A stretch of DNA of 64,000 nt from DAIDJD01 sp035485275 (GCA_035485275.1 DATHOE010000009.1:1-64000); one strand, 5' to 3'; counted from the stretch's first letter, positions 32,771 to 41,848 are shown. The notes: generated by a model not told the origin, from the letters alone. Program-made: numbers and translations.

Positions 32771-33909
32771 CCTCCCAGGCGAGCCGGGCGGGCGCGGACG
32801 AATTTAAGGCCTTCAAACAGCTGTGCGAAGCGGCCGCCCGCAACCCCGCCCCGGGGCCCGATCCGAAGCGGCCCATTTGGATCTTCGGGGCGGGCGGTTT
32901 CGGCAGGGACCTCTGCGCCTGCCTGAAAAAGGCCGGCTTCCAGGTGAAGGGCTTCATCCAATCCCAGCCCTCGGCCTCCACGGTCTCGGACCTGCCCGTG
33001 AAAACCTGGAGCGATTTCTCCGGCGGCCGCGCGCAGGACCAGCTCGCCTTCGGCATCTTCAACCATGTGAGCCCCTTCAATGAGCTGGAGGCCCTCGCCC
33101 GTTCGGCCGGTTTTAAGGATCTCTTCATGCCCTGGGACCTCTATCCCGGGCTGGAAAAGGCCCTGGGATGGCGTTTTTGGCTGAGCGCGCCGGGCTTCAT
33201 CGCGGACCGCCTGCCCGACCTTGAGCGGGCCTATTATTGCCTCGAGGACGACGAGAGCCGCCGCTGTTTCCTGCGCACCCTGGCCTTCCGCCTGGGCAAG
33301 GACACGGAATTCGCGTCCTTCCAGCATCCGGGCCGCCAATACTTCAACGACATCACCTTCGCGGCCTTGCCGCCGGTGGTGAACTACGTGGACGGCGGCG
33401 CCTACAACGGCGACACCTTCCTTGAGCTGCTCCAGCACCGCAAGGCCGCCTCGGCCTACCTCTTCGAACCCGACCCGAAGAACTTCAAGGACTTGGTGGC
33501 CGCGGTCGAGGGCCAGGCCGGCTCCGTGCACTGCCTGCCCTTGGGGCTGATGGACGACTACCAAGTCCTGTCCTTCAAGGCCGAAGGCGCCACGGGAAGC
33601 GCGTTTTCCGACGAGGGGACGGCGCACCTCTCCACCGTGGCCCTGGACCAGGTCATCCCGGGGCACCGGATCGACTTCATCAAGATGGACATCGAGGGTT
33701 CGGAGCTGGCCGCGATCAAGGGCGCGGCGCGCCTGATCAGGGCCTCCCGGCCCCTCCTGGCGCTGTCCCTCTACCACCGTCCGGACGACCTCTGGCGCAT
33801 CCCCCTCGAACTGCTGCCCCTGTGCCCGGACTACAAATTTTTCATACGGCAGCACTGTTTCAACAGCTTCGAGTCCGTTCTGTACGCCGTTCCCCAAACG
33901 TTTTCTTAA
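32767..33909 (+). CDS. FkbM-family methyltransferase with N-terminal Rossmann-like domain
   Basis: 380 residues, TTG start overlapping the previous stop by 4 bases. Residues ~35-110 form a small nucleotide-binding-like domain (PIWIFGAGGFGRDLCACLKK). Residues ~190-380 are a SAM-dependent FkbM domain: NYVDGGAYNGDTFLELLQ (motif I), YLFEPDPKNFKDL, then DFIKMDIEGSELAAIKGA, the family's hallmark. FkbM enzymes put O-methyl groups on sugars or polyketides; in this cluster a sugar hydroxyl is the likely target. The two-domain form recurs in surface-glycan clusters. Confidence 0.8.
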   Translation: MTSQASRAGADEFKAFKQLCEAAARNPAPGPDPKRPIWIFGAGGFGRDLCACLKKAGFQVKGFIQSQPSASTVSDLPVKTWSDFSGGRAQDQLAFGIFNHVSPFNELEALARSAGFKDLFMPWDLYPGLEKALGWRFWLSAPGFIADRLPDLERAYYCLEDDESRRCFLRTLAFRLGKDTEFASFQHPGRQYFNDITFAALPPVVNYVDGGAYNGDTFLELLQHRKAASAYLFEPDPKNFKDLVAAVEGQAGSVHCLPLGLMDDYQVLSFKAEGATGSAFSDEGTAHLSTVALDQVIPGHRIDFIKMDIEGSELAAIKGAARLIRASRPLLALSLYHRPDDLWRIPLELLPLCPDYKFFIRQHCFNSFESVLYAVPQTFS

Positions 33910-33925
33910 ATCCCGGGGGTTCCTC

Positions 33926-34702
33926 ATGAAAGTGGTCATACTTGCCGGCGGCGCTGGAACCCGCATCAGCGAAGAGACCGACCTGCGGCCCAAGCCCATG
34001 ATCGAGATCGGCGGCAAGCCGATCCTGTGGCACATCATGAAGAGCTATTCGAACTTCGGGTTCAACGATTTCGTCATCTGCCTCGGCTACAAGGGCGAGA
34101 TCATCAAGAAGTACTTCGCCGACTACCACCTGCACATGTCCGACATCACGTTCAACCTGCGCGAAAACACCATGGTGAGGCACAACAATTACACCGAAGC
34201 CTGGAACGTGACCCTGGTCGACACGGGCCTCTCCACACTGACCGGCGGCCGCCTGAAGCGCCTGGGGAAATACCTGAAGGATGAGCAGACCTTCCTGATG
34301 ACCTACGGCGACGGAGTGGCCGACGTGGACCTGCCGGCCCTGGTGCGCTACCACGAGGCCCACGGCAGGCTGGCGACCCTGACCGCCGTCACTCCCACCG
34401 AACGCTTCGGCGTCTTGGGCATAGATTCCAAGGGGGTGGTCACGAGTTTCCGGGAAAAACAGCGCTACGCCGATGTGCAGATAAACGGCGGCTACTTCGC
34501 GCTCAGCCCCAAGGTGCTGGACTATATCGCCGACGACGCGACGTCCTTTGAGCAGGAGCCCCTGGAGCGCCTTTCGTCCGAAGGCAACCTCATGGCCTTC
34601 AAGCACCACGGTTTCTGGCAGTGCATGGACACCCTGCGCGACAAGAACCTGCTGGAAGACCTGTGGAAAAAAGGGGCGGCCCCGTGGAAAACATGGAGCT
34701 GA
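33926..34702 (+). CDS. rfbF: Glucose-1-phosphate cytidylyltransferase
   Basis: 258 residues, normal length for RfbF/AscA. It makes CDP-glucose from CTP and glucose 1-phosphate, the first step toward CDP-3,6-dideoxyhexoses. The nucleotide-binding signature VVILAGGAGTRISEETDLRP is at the N-terminus, then KPMIEIGGKPILWHIMKSYS, TYGDGVADVDLPAL (metal-binding Asp) and VQINGGYFALSPKVLDYI, all typical of the cytidylyltransferase rather than RmlA. It overlaps rfbG by 19 bases. Confidence 0.93.
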   Translation: MKVVILAGGAGTRISEETDLRPKPMIEIGGKPILWHIMKSYSNFGFNDFVICLGYKGEIIKKYFADYHLHMSDITFNLRENTMVRHNNYTEAWNVTLVDTGLSTLTGGRLKRLGKYLKDEQTFLMTYGDGVADVDLPALVRYHEAHGRLATLTAVTPTERFGVLGIDSKGVVTSFREKQRYADVQINGGYFALSPKVLDYIADDATSFEQEPLERLSSEGNLMAFKHHGFWQCMDTLRDKNLLEDLWKKGAAPWKTWS

Positions 34703-35769
34703 AGGGCTTTTACGGCGGCAAAAAGGTCTTCCTGACCGGGCACAGCGGCTTCAAGGGCGCCTGGATGGCCTGGATGCTGAAGGAATTGGGGGCCGAGGTC
34801 ACGGGATTTTCCCTGGCCCCCGAGGACGTCCGCGGCAACCTGTTCAAGCTCAGCGGCCTGGGCCAGGCCGTGCGCTCCCTGGAGGGCGACGTCGCCGACC
34901 TGGGCGCGCTGCGCGCGGCCCTCGATTCGGCCGCGCCGGAGATCGTCCTGCACCTGGCCGCCCAGCCCATCGTGATCCGCTCCTACGAAGACCCGGTGGA
35001 GACCTACCGCAGCAACGTGATGGGCACGGTCCACCTGCTGGAGGCCTGCCGCCTGTCCCCCAGCGTGCGGACGGTGGTGGTGGTCACCACGGACAAATGC
35101 TACGAGAACAAGGAGTGGCCCTGGCCATACCGCGAGAACGACGAGTTGGGCGGCCGCGACCCCTACGCCTCCAGCAAGGCCATGGCCGAACTGGCGGTGT
35201 CGTCCTACCGCCGCTCCTTCTTCGAGGCCCGCGGCGTGGGCCTGGCCACGGCCCGCGCGGGCAACGTGATCGGAGGGGGGGACTTCGCCTCCCACCGCAT
35301 CATCCCCGACATCGTGGAGGCCATAGGCCTGCGGCGGCCGGTGGTCCTGAGGAACCCCGACGCGGTGCGGCCCTGGCAGCACGTGCTCGACGCCCTGGGC
35401 GGCTACCTGCGCCTGGCGATGCTCCTGCACCGGGATCCCGGCGCCCTGGCCGGGGCCTACAACTTCAGCCCCAAGGACACCAGCCCCGCGCACAATGTCC
35501 TGGCCATCACCAGGAAGTTCATCGAAATCATGGGCCAGGGCTCCTACAGCGTGGACCCGGCCTCGCGCCTGGGGCACGAGGCGGCCTACCTGAGCCTGGA
35601 CCCCAGCAAGGCCATGCGGGCCCTGGGCTGGAAGCCCTTCTTCAGCACGGACGAGGCGCTGAGCGCCACGGCCCGCTGGTACCAGGGGCATTTGACGGAG
35701 CCCGGCAAGGCCAGGGAACGCACGCTCCAGGACATCAGGAGTTTCGTCGCAGGGGTACGGCATGACTGA
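34684..35769 (+). CDS. rfbG: CDP-glucose 4,6-dehydratase
   Basis: 361 residues from a GTG; an ATG three codons later is the alternative. An extended [17 protein letters not shown] binds [17 protein letters not shown] is diagnostic of this enzyme, and [13 protein letters not shown] gives the catalytic Tyr161 and Lys165. It converts CDP-glucose to CDP-4-keto-6-deoxyglucose in the cytoplasm. It overlaps both neighbours (19 bases with rfbF, 8 with rfbH), so the three are made together. Confidence 0.93.
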   Translation: MENMELKGFYGGKKVFLTGHSGFKGAWMAWMLKELGAEVTGFSLAPEDVRGNLFKLSGLGQAVRSLEGDVADLGALRAALDSAAPEIVLHLAAQPIVIRSYEDPVETYRSNVMGTVHLLEACRLSPSVRTVVVVTTDKCYENKEWPWPYRENDELGGRDPYASSKAMAELAVSSYRRSFFEARGVGLATARAGNVIGGGDFASHRIIPDIVEAIGLRRPVVLRNPDAVRPWQHVLDALGGYLRLAMLLHRDPGALAGAYNFSPKDTSPAHNVLAITRKFIEIMGQGSYSVDPASRLGHEAAYLSLDPSKAMRALGWKPFFSTDEALSATARWYQGHLTEPGKARERTLQDIRSFVAGVRHD

Positions 35770-37069
35770 AGCGCTGCGCGCGGACATCCTCAAGGCCGTC
35801 GCCGGATACCACGCCCAGGCATTCCCGGCCCAGGCCTTCGTCCCGGGGAAGAGCGCGGTCCCGGTTTCCGGGCGCGTCTTCGACGCCGGGGACCTGGTCT
35901 CGCTGGTGGACGCCTCCCTGGACTTCTGGCTGACCACCGGCCGCTTCAACGACAGCTTCGAGGAGCGCCTTTCCCGCTACCTGGGCGTGAAGCGGCTCTA
36001 CACCGTCAATTCCGGCTCCTCGGCCAACCTGCTGGCCTTCGCCGCGCTGACTTCCCATCTCCTTGGGGACCGGGCCCTGAAGCCGGGCGACGAGGTGGTC
36101 TCGGTGGCGGCGGGCTTCCCCACCACGCTCAACCCCATCCTGCTCTACGGCTGCGTGCCGGTCTTCGTGGACGTGGAGCTGCCCACCTACAACACCCTGC
36201 CCGGCCTGGTCGAGGCCGCCCTCACCGAAAAGACGCGCGCCATCTTCATGGCCCACACCCTGGGCAACCCCTTCGACGCCGAGGCCATCGCGGCCATCGC
36301 CAAGAAGCGCGGCCTCTGGCTCATCGAGGACTGCTGCGACGCCCTGGGCGGCACCCTGCGCGGGCGCAAGCTCGGGACCTTCGGGGACCTCGCCACGCTG
36401 AGCTTCTATCCGGCCCACCACATCACCATGGGCGAGGGCGGGGCGGTGTTCACGGACAACCTCCTGCTGGGCAAGGCCGTGGAGTCCCTGCGCGACTGGG
36501 GGCGGGACTGCTGGTGCGCCACGGGCAAGGACAACACCTGCGGCAAGCGCTACGGCTGGAGCCTGGGGGAGCTGCCCGAGGGCTACGACCACAAATACAT
36601 CTACTCCCACCTGGGCTACAACCTGAAGATCACGGACATGCAGGCGGCCGTGGGGCTGGCCCAGCTCGGGCATCTGGACGATTTTTGCGCCCGCCGCAGG
36701 GAGAACTTCAGCTACTTCAAGGGCCTGCTGAAGGACCTGGAGGACCAATTGGTGCTGCCCGAGGCCACCGAGGGCGGCGATCCGGCCTGGTTCGGCTTCC
36801 CCATGAGCGTCCGCGAAGGGGCATCCTTCAAGCGCTACGACCTCCTGAAGCACCTCGACGCGGCCAGGATCGGCACGCGCCTGCTCTTCGGCGGCAACCT
36901 GACCCGCCAGCCCTACATGAAGGGCCGCCACTACCGCCTGGCCGCGCCCCTGACCAACACCGACCGGATCATGCGCGACACCTTCTGGACCGGCACCTAT
37001 CCCGGGCTCACGAAGGAAATGTTGGACTACAGCGCCCAGACCATCAGGGATTTCATCAGAAGGCGCTAA
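35762..37069 (+). CDS. rfbH: CDP-4-keto-6-deoxyglucose 3-dehydrase (E1)
   Basis: 435 residues. A PMP-dependent, [2Fe-2S] relative of DegT/DnrJ aminotransferases that removes the 3-hydroxyl of CDP-4-keto-6-deoxyglucose. The active-site Lys of aminotransferases is replaced by His220 in [13 protein letters not shown], the mark of this enzyme. The iron-sulfur pattern C-X57-C-X1-C-X7-C is intact (C192, C250, C252, C260). A further Cys seen in the enterobacterial CAPGCDNTC segment is Lys here, but it is not part of that motif. The E3 reductase that normally feeds electrons to E1 is not in the window. A strong terminator follows. Confidence 0.93.
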   Translation: MTEALRADILKAVAGYHAQAFPAQAFVPGKSAVPVSGRVFDAGDLVSLVDASLDFWLTTGRFNDSFEERLSRYLGVKRLYTVNSGSSANLLAFAALTSHLLGDRALKPGDEVVSVAAGFPTTLNPILLYGCVPVFVDVELPTYNTLPGLVEAALTEKTRAIFMAHTLGNPFDAEAIAAIAKKRGLWLIEDCCDALGGTLRGRKLGTFGDLATLSFYPAHHITMGEGGAVFTDNLLLGKAVESLRDWGRDCWCATGKDNTCGKRYGWSLGELPEGYDHKYIYSHLGYNLKITDMQAAVGLAQLGHLDDFCARRRENFSYFKGLLKDLEDQLVLPEATEGGDPAWFGFPMSVREGASFKRYDLLKHLDAARIGTRLLFGGNLTRQPYMKGRHYRLAAPLTNTDRIMRDTFWTGTYPGLTKEMLDYSAQTIRDFIRRR

Positions 37070-37093
37070 TTTTCCGGAAGAACGGGGATACCC

Positions 37094-37128
37094 AGGTCCC
37101 GGGCCGCGGCGCCCGGGACCTATTTTTT
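37094..37128 (+). terminator. Intrinsic terminator of the right-arm glycan operon
   Basis: Perfect 11-bp stem AGGTCCCGGGC (37094-37104) / GCCCGGGACCT (37111-37121) with a 6-base loop, then ATTTTTTT. It lies 24 bases after the rfbH stop and just before the 3' end of the convergent rmuC. Confidence 0.92.
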
Positions 37129-37131
37129 TGC

Positions 37132-38436
37132 CTACGAAAAAAGGTCCTTCTCTGCCGGCCCTTCCGCCGCCGGGCTCTCCCGCGCGCCTTCGGAGGCCAG
37201 CCAGGCTTCGGGGAGCTGCTTGTTGGCCTTGGCCCCCAGGCGTTTCATCTCCTCGGCCTGGCTCACGATGCTGCCGCGCCCGTCGACCAGCTTGTTTTGG
37301 GCTTCCATCTGCAGGCCCAGGGCGTTTTTCATGGCGTCGCGCGCCGCGGCGAAATCCTTGATGAAGCCGAAAATCTTGTCGTAGAGAAGGCCGCCGCGCT
37401 TGGCGATCTCCTCGGCGTTTTTGTTCCTGCGCTCCTGGCCCCAGACCTGGTCCACCATCTTCAGGGTCGAGAACAGGGTGTTGGGGCCCACCACCACGAT
37501 GCGCCGCTCCCAGGACTGCTCGAAAAGGCCGGGGTCCTGCCGCAGGGCCACGCTCAGGGCCGGCTCCAGGGGCACGAACATGAGGGTGAACTCCGGGGAG
37601 CGCAGGCCCTCCAGCTGGGTGTAGTCCTTGTCCCCCAGGCCCTTGATGTGGCGCTTGAAGGAGGCCACCAGCTCGGCCGCCTCCAGCGCCTGCTCGGCCT
37701 CGGTTTTGGCCTCCACCCAGCGGAAATAGCTGGTCAGGGAGGCCTTGGCGTCCACCACCACCTGGCGGCCCTCGGGCAGGAAGACGACCGCGTCGGGGAG
37801 CTGGTTGCGGCCGTCCTCGGTCTTCAGCTTCAGGCCGCGGCCCTGCAGGACGTATTCCGTCCCCTCCCGCAGGCCCGAGGCCTCCAGCACCCGCGCCAGC
37901 ACCACCTCGCCCCAGGCGCCCTGGGCCCGGGTGTTGCTCTTCAGGGTCAGCGACAGGGTGTTGGCCTGCTCATTGAAGGTCCGGTGGGACTCCGTCAGCA
38001 GGCGCACCTGCTCCGCCAGGCCGGCCCTGGATTCCGAGTCCTGGCGGTGCATGCGGTCGGCCAGGCCCTTGAGGTCCTCCAGGTTCTGGCGCAGGGGCGC
38101 CACCACGCCCTCGAAGTGGCGGCCGGCCTCGGCGCGCAATTCCACGCTTTTTTCAGCCAGCACCCTGCCCGCCTCCAGGCCGATCTCCGCCCGCAGCTTG
38201 TCCAGGCGCTCCTGGTCCTGCGTGAGCCTCAGGCGCGCCTCCATGGCCGCCTGTTCGGAGCGCGCCGCCCGCTCGATCAGGCCGGCCTGGTCCAGGCGCA
38301 GGCGTTCCAGCTCCTTGTGCAGGCCCAGGCCCGTTTCCTTGGCCGCGGCCTCCACCCGGGCCGAGGCCCGCTGTCCCAGCCAAAAGCCCAGGCCCACGGC
38401 CGCCAGCAAGGCCAGCCCCCCCAAAAACAACCCCAT
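37132..38436 (-). CDS. rmuC: DNA recombination protein RmuC
   Basis: 434 residues from the ATG with AGGAGGGG 5 bases upstream; the frame is open further but without a start signal. One N-terminal membrane helix (about 3-19) precedes a long coiled coil (25-150) and the RmuC nuclease-like domain: RAQGAWGEVVLARVLEASGL, LPDAVVFLPEGRQVVVDAKA (DXK-type core) and GNPTLF-like VVGPNTLFSTLKMVDQVW. RmuC limits inversions at short inverted repeats. Single-gene unit, convergent with the glycan operon. Confidence 0.9.
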   Translation of the reverse strand: MGLFLGGLALLAAVGLGFWLGQRASARVEAAAKETGLGLHKELERLRLDQAGLIERAARSEQAAMEARLRLTQDQERLDKLRAEIGLEAGRVLAEKSVELRAEAGRHFEGVVAPLRQNLEDLKGLADRMHRQDSESRAGLAEQVRLLTESHRTFNEQANTLSLTLKSNTRAQGAWGEVVLARVLEASGLREGTEYVLQGRGLKLKTEDGRNQLPDAVVFLPEGRQVVVDAKASLTSYFRWVEAKTEAEQALEAAELVASFKRHIKGLGDKDYTQLEGLRSPEFTLMFVPLEPALSVALRQDPGLFEQSWERRIVVVGPNTLFSTLKMVDQVWGQERRNKNAEEIAKRGGLLYDKIFGFIKDFAAARDAMKNALGLQMEAQNKLVDGRGSIVSQAEEMKRLGAKANKQLPEAWLASEGARESPAAEGPAEKDLFS

Positions 38437-38516
38437 ACGACCCCTCCTGACCCCAAGCGGCCCCTGCGCGGGGCCGGCCGGCCCAGGATACACCAATCCG
38501 GCGCCTCCGCCTTCCC

Positions 38517-38545
38517 TTGTCCGCCGCCCCCGGGGCTGGGATAAT
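38517..38545 (+). promoter_or_regulatory. mlaE promoter, apparently leaderless
   Basis: -35 TTGTCC (38517-38522), 17-base spacer, extended -10 TGG-GATAAT (hexamer 38540-38545). The ATG at 38553 falls 7 bases after the -10, where transcription should start, and no Shine-Dalgarno precedes it, so the mRNA would have no 5' leader. Confidence 0.5.
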
Positions 38546-38552
38546 CCTATCG

Positions 38553-39305
38553 ATGCTCAAGCGTGTACATTCTTTTTTTGAGACCCTGGGCGACTTCGCC
38601 GCGTTCGCGGTGCGGGCCACCTACAAGGGCGTCCGCCACCCCATCCGCCCGGTGGAGCTGGTGGAGCAGGCCTATTTCATAGGCTGGCAAACCCTGCCGG
38701 TGGTGCTGTTCGCGGGCTTTTTTGCGGGCTTAAGCCAGACTTTGTTTCTGGAAAGTGAACTGGATGAATACGGCGCGAAAATGACCATCGGCCGGGTGCT
38801 GGGCGTGACGACCATCCGCGAGCTGGGCCCCCTGGTGGTCTCGCTCATGCTCATCGGCCGGGTGGGGGCCGCCTTCGCCGCCGAGATCGGCAGCATGAAG
38901 GTGAACATGCAGGTCGAGGCCATCGAGGCCCTGGGCCAGGACGCCGAGCGCAAGCTGGCCAGCCCCCGCATCTGGGGCATGACCCTGACCGCCCTGCCCC
39001 TGGTCCTGCTCACCAACCTGAGCGTCCTGGTGGGCGGCTGGGCCATCAGCACGGTCAGCAACGGCATGTTCTGGTACCAGGCCCAGATGTCGGTCTATTT
39101 CCGCCACGTCAGCTCCACCCTGGTGAAGCCCTTCGTCTTCGGCTGGATGATCTCGGTCATCGCCACCTGGTACGGCCTGCGCACCGAGGGCGGCGTGCGC
39201 GGGGTGGGCCGCGCCGTCAGCTCCACCGTGGTCACCTGCTGCATCTGGCTGTTCATCGTCAACGCCCTGGTGGGCATCGTCATGATCGCCTGGACCGGGA
39301 TCTAG
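38553..39305 (+). CDS. mlaE: Lipid ABC transporter permease MlaE
   Basis: 250 residues, MlaE/TGD1 family permease. Visible: EQAYFIGWQTLPVVLFAGFF, TIRELGPLVVSLMLIGRVGAAFAAEIGSM (the EQ/coupling region conserved in the family), VEAIEALGQDAERKLASPRI and four to five further hydrophobic segments. It forms the inner-membrane channel of the Mla/MCE phospholipid transporter with MlaF and MlaD. The ATG at 38553 is chosen because the 12 upstream codons overlap the promoter. The next gene starts 2 bases after its stop. Confidence 0.92.
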   Translation: MLKRVHSFFETLGDFAAFAVRATYKGVRHPIRPVELVEQAYFIGWQTLPVVLFAGFFAGLSQTLFLESELDEYGAKMTIGRVLGVTTIRELGPLVVSLMLIGRVGAAFAAEIGSMKVNMQVEAIEALGQDAERKLASPRIWGMTLTALPLVLLTNLSVLVGGWAISTVSNGMFWYQAQMSVYFRHVSSTLVKPFVFGWMISVIATWYGLRTEGGVRGVGRAVSSTVVTCCIWLFIVNALVGIVMIAWTGI

Positions 39306-39307
39306 CC

Positions 39308-40102
39308 ATGAGCCCAGCCGCCGCCCCGAAAGCGCAGCATCCCCTCCGCGACGACCGGCTCATGGTCGACTTCAGGGACGTGGACTTCTCCTACGACCCG
39401 GGCGTGCCGGTGATCTCCGGGGTCTCCTTCACCGTCTCGCGCGGGGAGAGCCTGGTCATCCTGGGGGGCTCCGGCTCGGGCAAGAGCACCATCCTGCGCC
39501 TGCTCATGGGCTTCTTCCACATAGACGGCGGCTCCATCCATTTCGAGGGCCGCGACGTGACGGCCCAGCGCGGGGAGGAACTGGTCGACCTGCGCAAGAA
39601 GATGGGTATGGTGTTCCAGGAGGGGGCCCTCTTCGACAGCCTGACCGTGGGCGAGAACGTGGGCTACTACCTGCTGGAACACGGCATGGACAACCCCCGC
39701 GACCTGCCCGAGGTCGAGCGCCGCGTGCGCGAGACCCTGCGGCTGGTGGGCCTGGAGCACTGCATCGACAAGATGCCCAGCGAGCTCTCCGGGGGCATGC
39801 GCCGGCGCGTCTCGGCGGCCCGAACCATCATCTACAGCCCGGACCTGATCCTCTACGACGAGCCGACCACCGGCCTGGATCCCGCCTCCTGCGAGAATTT
39901 TTGCGCGGTGATGAACGACATCAAGCGGGAAAAGGACGTCGCCAGCATCCTGGTGACGCACAACCTCGAGGACGCCTGGGCCGTGGGCGACCACTTCCTG
40001 CTCCTGCGCGACGGACGCCGCCTCTGGCAGGGAACCAGCGCCGAGCTCAAGGCCATGCCTGAGAACACCCTTATGAAGTTCTTCCGCGGAGAGCCCCTGT
40101 GA
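39308..40102 (+). CDS. mlaF: Lipid ABC transporter ATPase MlaF
   Basis: 264 residues. Walker A is GGSGSGKST (residues 53-61), the Q-loop is MGMVFQEGALFDSLTVGENV, the signature is ELSGGMRRRVSAAR, Walker B is LILYDEPTTGLDP and the H-switch is ILVTHNLEDAWAV. The FQEGALFDSLTV stretch is typical of MlaF. Energises lipid movement with MlaE. Its stop overlaps the mlaD start by 4 bases (GTGA). A separate mlaB (STAS) subunit is not present. Confidence 0.92.
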   Translation: MSPAAAPKAQHPLRDDRLMVDFRDVDFSYDPGVPVISGVSFTVSRGESLVILGGSGSGKSTILRLLMGFFHIDGGSIHFEGRDVTAQRGEELVDLRKKMGMVFQEGALFDSLTVGENVGYYLLEHGMDNPRDLPEVERRVRETLRLVGLEHCIDKMPSELSGGMRRRVSAARTIIYSPDLILYDEPTTGLDPASCENFCAVMNDIKREKDVASILVTHNLEDAWAVGDHFLLLRDGRRLWQGTSAELKAMPENTLMKFFRGEPL

Positions 40103-41355
40103 AGCGAAGCTTGGAACTGGCGAAAATGAACGCCCGCGTGGGCGTCCTGGCCCTGGCGGGCTTCGTCCTGCTCGTGTGGGTGCTCTTCTTCCCCGTGCGC
40201 GGGGTCAGCTTCCTGAGCCACAAGATCCAGGTGACCGGCTATTACGAGCGGGTCGACGGACTGCGGCGCAACGCGCCGGTGTACTTCAGGGGCACGGAGA
40301 TCGGATCCGTGGACAGCGTCCAGATCATCCCCGACATGCCCCAGTCCCCCCTGAAGGTCGTGATCAGCTTCGAGAGCGACATCGTGCCCCTCCTGCCCAA
40401 GGACACCAGGATGGACATCGTGGCCATGGGCCTGCTGGGCGACGTCTTCGTGGAGCTGAAGGCCGACCAGCTGCGCCGCGAGGGCGAGCCCATGATCGCC
40501 GACGGCGACGTGCTGCCCACCAAGCCCTACGACAGCGTGCTGGCGGGCATGAACGGCCTCACCGGCCAGGTCAAGCAGCTGCTGGACCAGACCAACGAGC
40601 TCCTGGGCCAGGTCCGCGCCGGCCACGGCACGGTGGGCCAGATGGTCGAGAACGAGGAGCTGTACCGCGAGATGGTGGCCACCGTGCGCGAGCTGAAGAA
40701 GGCCGCGTCCCGGATCGACGAGATCCAGACGACCATCAACACCAAGCTGCTGGACCCCAACACCAAGGCGGCCGTGGACCACGCCGTGGCCAGCGCCCAG
40801 CGCCTCATCAACCGGGCCGACGAGATGACCGCGAAGGCCGAAGCCGTGCGCTGGCACCTCAGCCTGGGGCTCGACAAGTACCAGGGCGAGCTCTACGGCG
40901 CCACCGCCAGCCTGCGCATCATCCCCAACCACGACCGCTATTACGAAGGCGGCATCAGCTACTTCAACGAGAGCCTCAGCACCACGGCCAACGACAACAG
41001 CCTGGGCAGCGGCTACATCGGCTACAACGCGGTCCTGGCCTGGCGCGTGCTCGACAGCCCCGTCTTCTTCCGGGGCGGCATCAAGCGCAGCAGCCCCGAC
41101 GTGGGGCTGGATTGGCGCGTGGGCGAGGCCCTGCCCTGGCTGCCGGTGGAGGTCAACTTCGACGCCTACCACTTCGGCAACGACGTGCCCCAGCTGGACC
41201 TGGGGGCCTCCTTCGCCTTCGCCCAGGCCTTCAACCTGACCATGGGGGTCGAGAACATGATCTCCGGGGACCCGATGTTCCGGGCGGGCCTGGAGCTTAT
41301 CTACGACGACGAGGACCTCACCAGCGTCCTGGTCAAGGCCAAAACGGGCCTCTAG
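40099..41355 (+). CDS. mlaD: MlaD-like MCE protein with C-terminal beta-barrel-like domain
   Basis: 418 residues, more than twice the length of Escherichia coli MlaD. An N-terminal membrane helix (about 14-31) anchors it in the inner membrane. The MCE domain follows (about 42-128: VTGYYERVDGLRRNAPVYFR, GTEIGSVDSVQI, MGLLGDVFVEL). Residues ~150-250 are helical and charged (NEELYREMVATVRELKKAAS). The last ~165 residues are beta-rich with alternating aromatic/polar strands (LGLDKYQGELYGATASLRI, YYEGGISYFNESL, VEVNFDAYHFGND, RAGLELIYDDEDL). This fits an outer-membrane barrel, as described for the MlaD of Veillonella parvula, so one protein could bridge the envelope. MlaA and MlaC genes are absent here. 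The barrel is inference from pattern. Confidence 0.85.
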   Translation: MKRSLELAKMNARVGVLALAGFVLLVWVLFFPVRGVSFLSHKIQVTGYYERVDGLRRNAPVYFRGTEIGSVDSVQIIPDMPQSPLKVVISFESDIVPLLPKDTRMDIVAMGLLGDVFVELKADQLRREGEPMIADGDVLPTKPYDSVLAGMNGLTGQVKQLLDQTNELLGQVRAGHGTVGQMVENEELYREMVATVRELKKAASRIDEIQTTINTKLLDPNTKAAVDHAVASAQRLINRADEMTAKAEAVRWHLSLGLDKYQGELYGATASLRIIPNHDRYYEGGISYFNESLSTTANDNSLGSGYIGYNAVLAWRVLDSPVFFRGGIKRSSPDVGLDWRVGEALPWLPVEVNFDAYHFGNDVPQLDLGASFAFAQAFNLTMGVENMISGDPMFRAGLELIYDDEDLTSVLVKAKTGL

Positions 41356-41379
41356 CGCCCGGGAAGGGCGTGCAAAGAC

Positions 41380-41409
41380 AAAGCCCCCGCCTTCAAGGGC
41401 GGGGGCTTT
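41380..41409 (+). terminator. Intrinsic terminator of the mla operon
   Basis: Stem AAAGCCCCCGCC (41380-41391) / GGCGGGGGCTTT (41398-41409), loop TTCAAG, followed by CGTTTT; 24 bases after the mlaD stop. The A-rich 5' flank gives partial function on the other strand for the convergent regulator gene. Confidence 0.85.
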
Positions 41410-41437
41410 CGTTTTATGGGCGCCGGGACGGCGGGCT

Positions 41438-41842
41438 TTATGGGCTGGGAATTTTTTTCGGGCCCCTCCCCGCCGGGCCCTTCACGATCGTCCCGTCCTT
41501 CTTGCCTTTGCGCCTCCCCCAGGCGGCCAGCGCGCTTAGGAGCGGCCGGAGGGTCTTGCCCTCGGCCGTCAGCGCGTATTCGACCCTGGGCGGCACTTCG
41601 GCGTAGGCCTTCCTCAGCACCAGGCCGTCCCGCTCGAGTTTCTTGAGCTGCAGGGACAGCATCTTCTCCGTGATCTCGGGGATCCTGCGCCGGAGCTCAC
41701 CGAAACGCAGGGGCTTGTCCCGCAGGTACCACAGGACCACCGTCTTCCATTTGCCCCCGACGAAGGCCATGGTGACGTCCAGGGCGCAGTGGAAGGTCCT
41801 CCCGCCCAGGCGCACTTCGAGGTTCCCGCCCCTGTACAGCAT
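41438..41842 (-). CDS. HxlR-family transcriptional regulator
   Basis: 134 residues, winged helix. FHCALDVTMAFVGGKWKTVVLWYL matches the HxlR opening (the usual Cys is retained in FHC), then LRFGELRRRIPEITEKMLSLQ (recognition helix) and GLVLRKAYAEVPPRVEYALT (wing). These regulators bind as dimers next to divergent oxidoreductase genes and often sense reactive aldehydes, quinones or oxidants. It is divergent from the SDR gene 89 bases away, its likely target. Its own promoter (41849-41877) would place the transcript start at the ATG. Confidence 0.9.
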   Translation of the reverse strand: MLYRGGNLEVRLGGRTFHCALDVTMAFVGGKWKTVVLWYLRDKPLRFGELRRRIPEITEKMLSLQLKKLERDGLVLRKAYAEVPPRVEYALTAEGKTLRPLLSALAAWGRRKGKKDGTIVKGPAGRGPKKIPSP

Positions 41843-41848
41843 GCCCCG

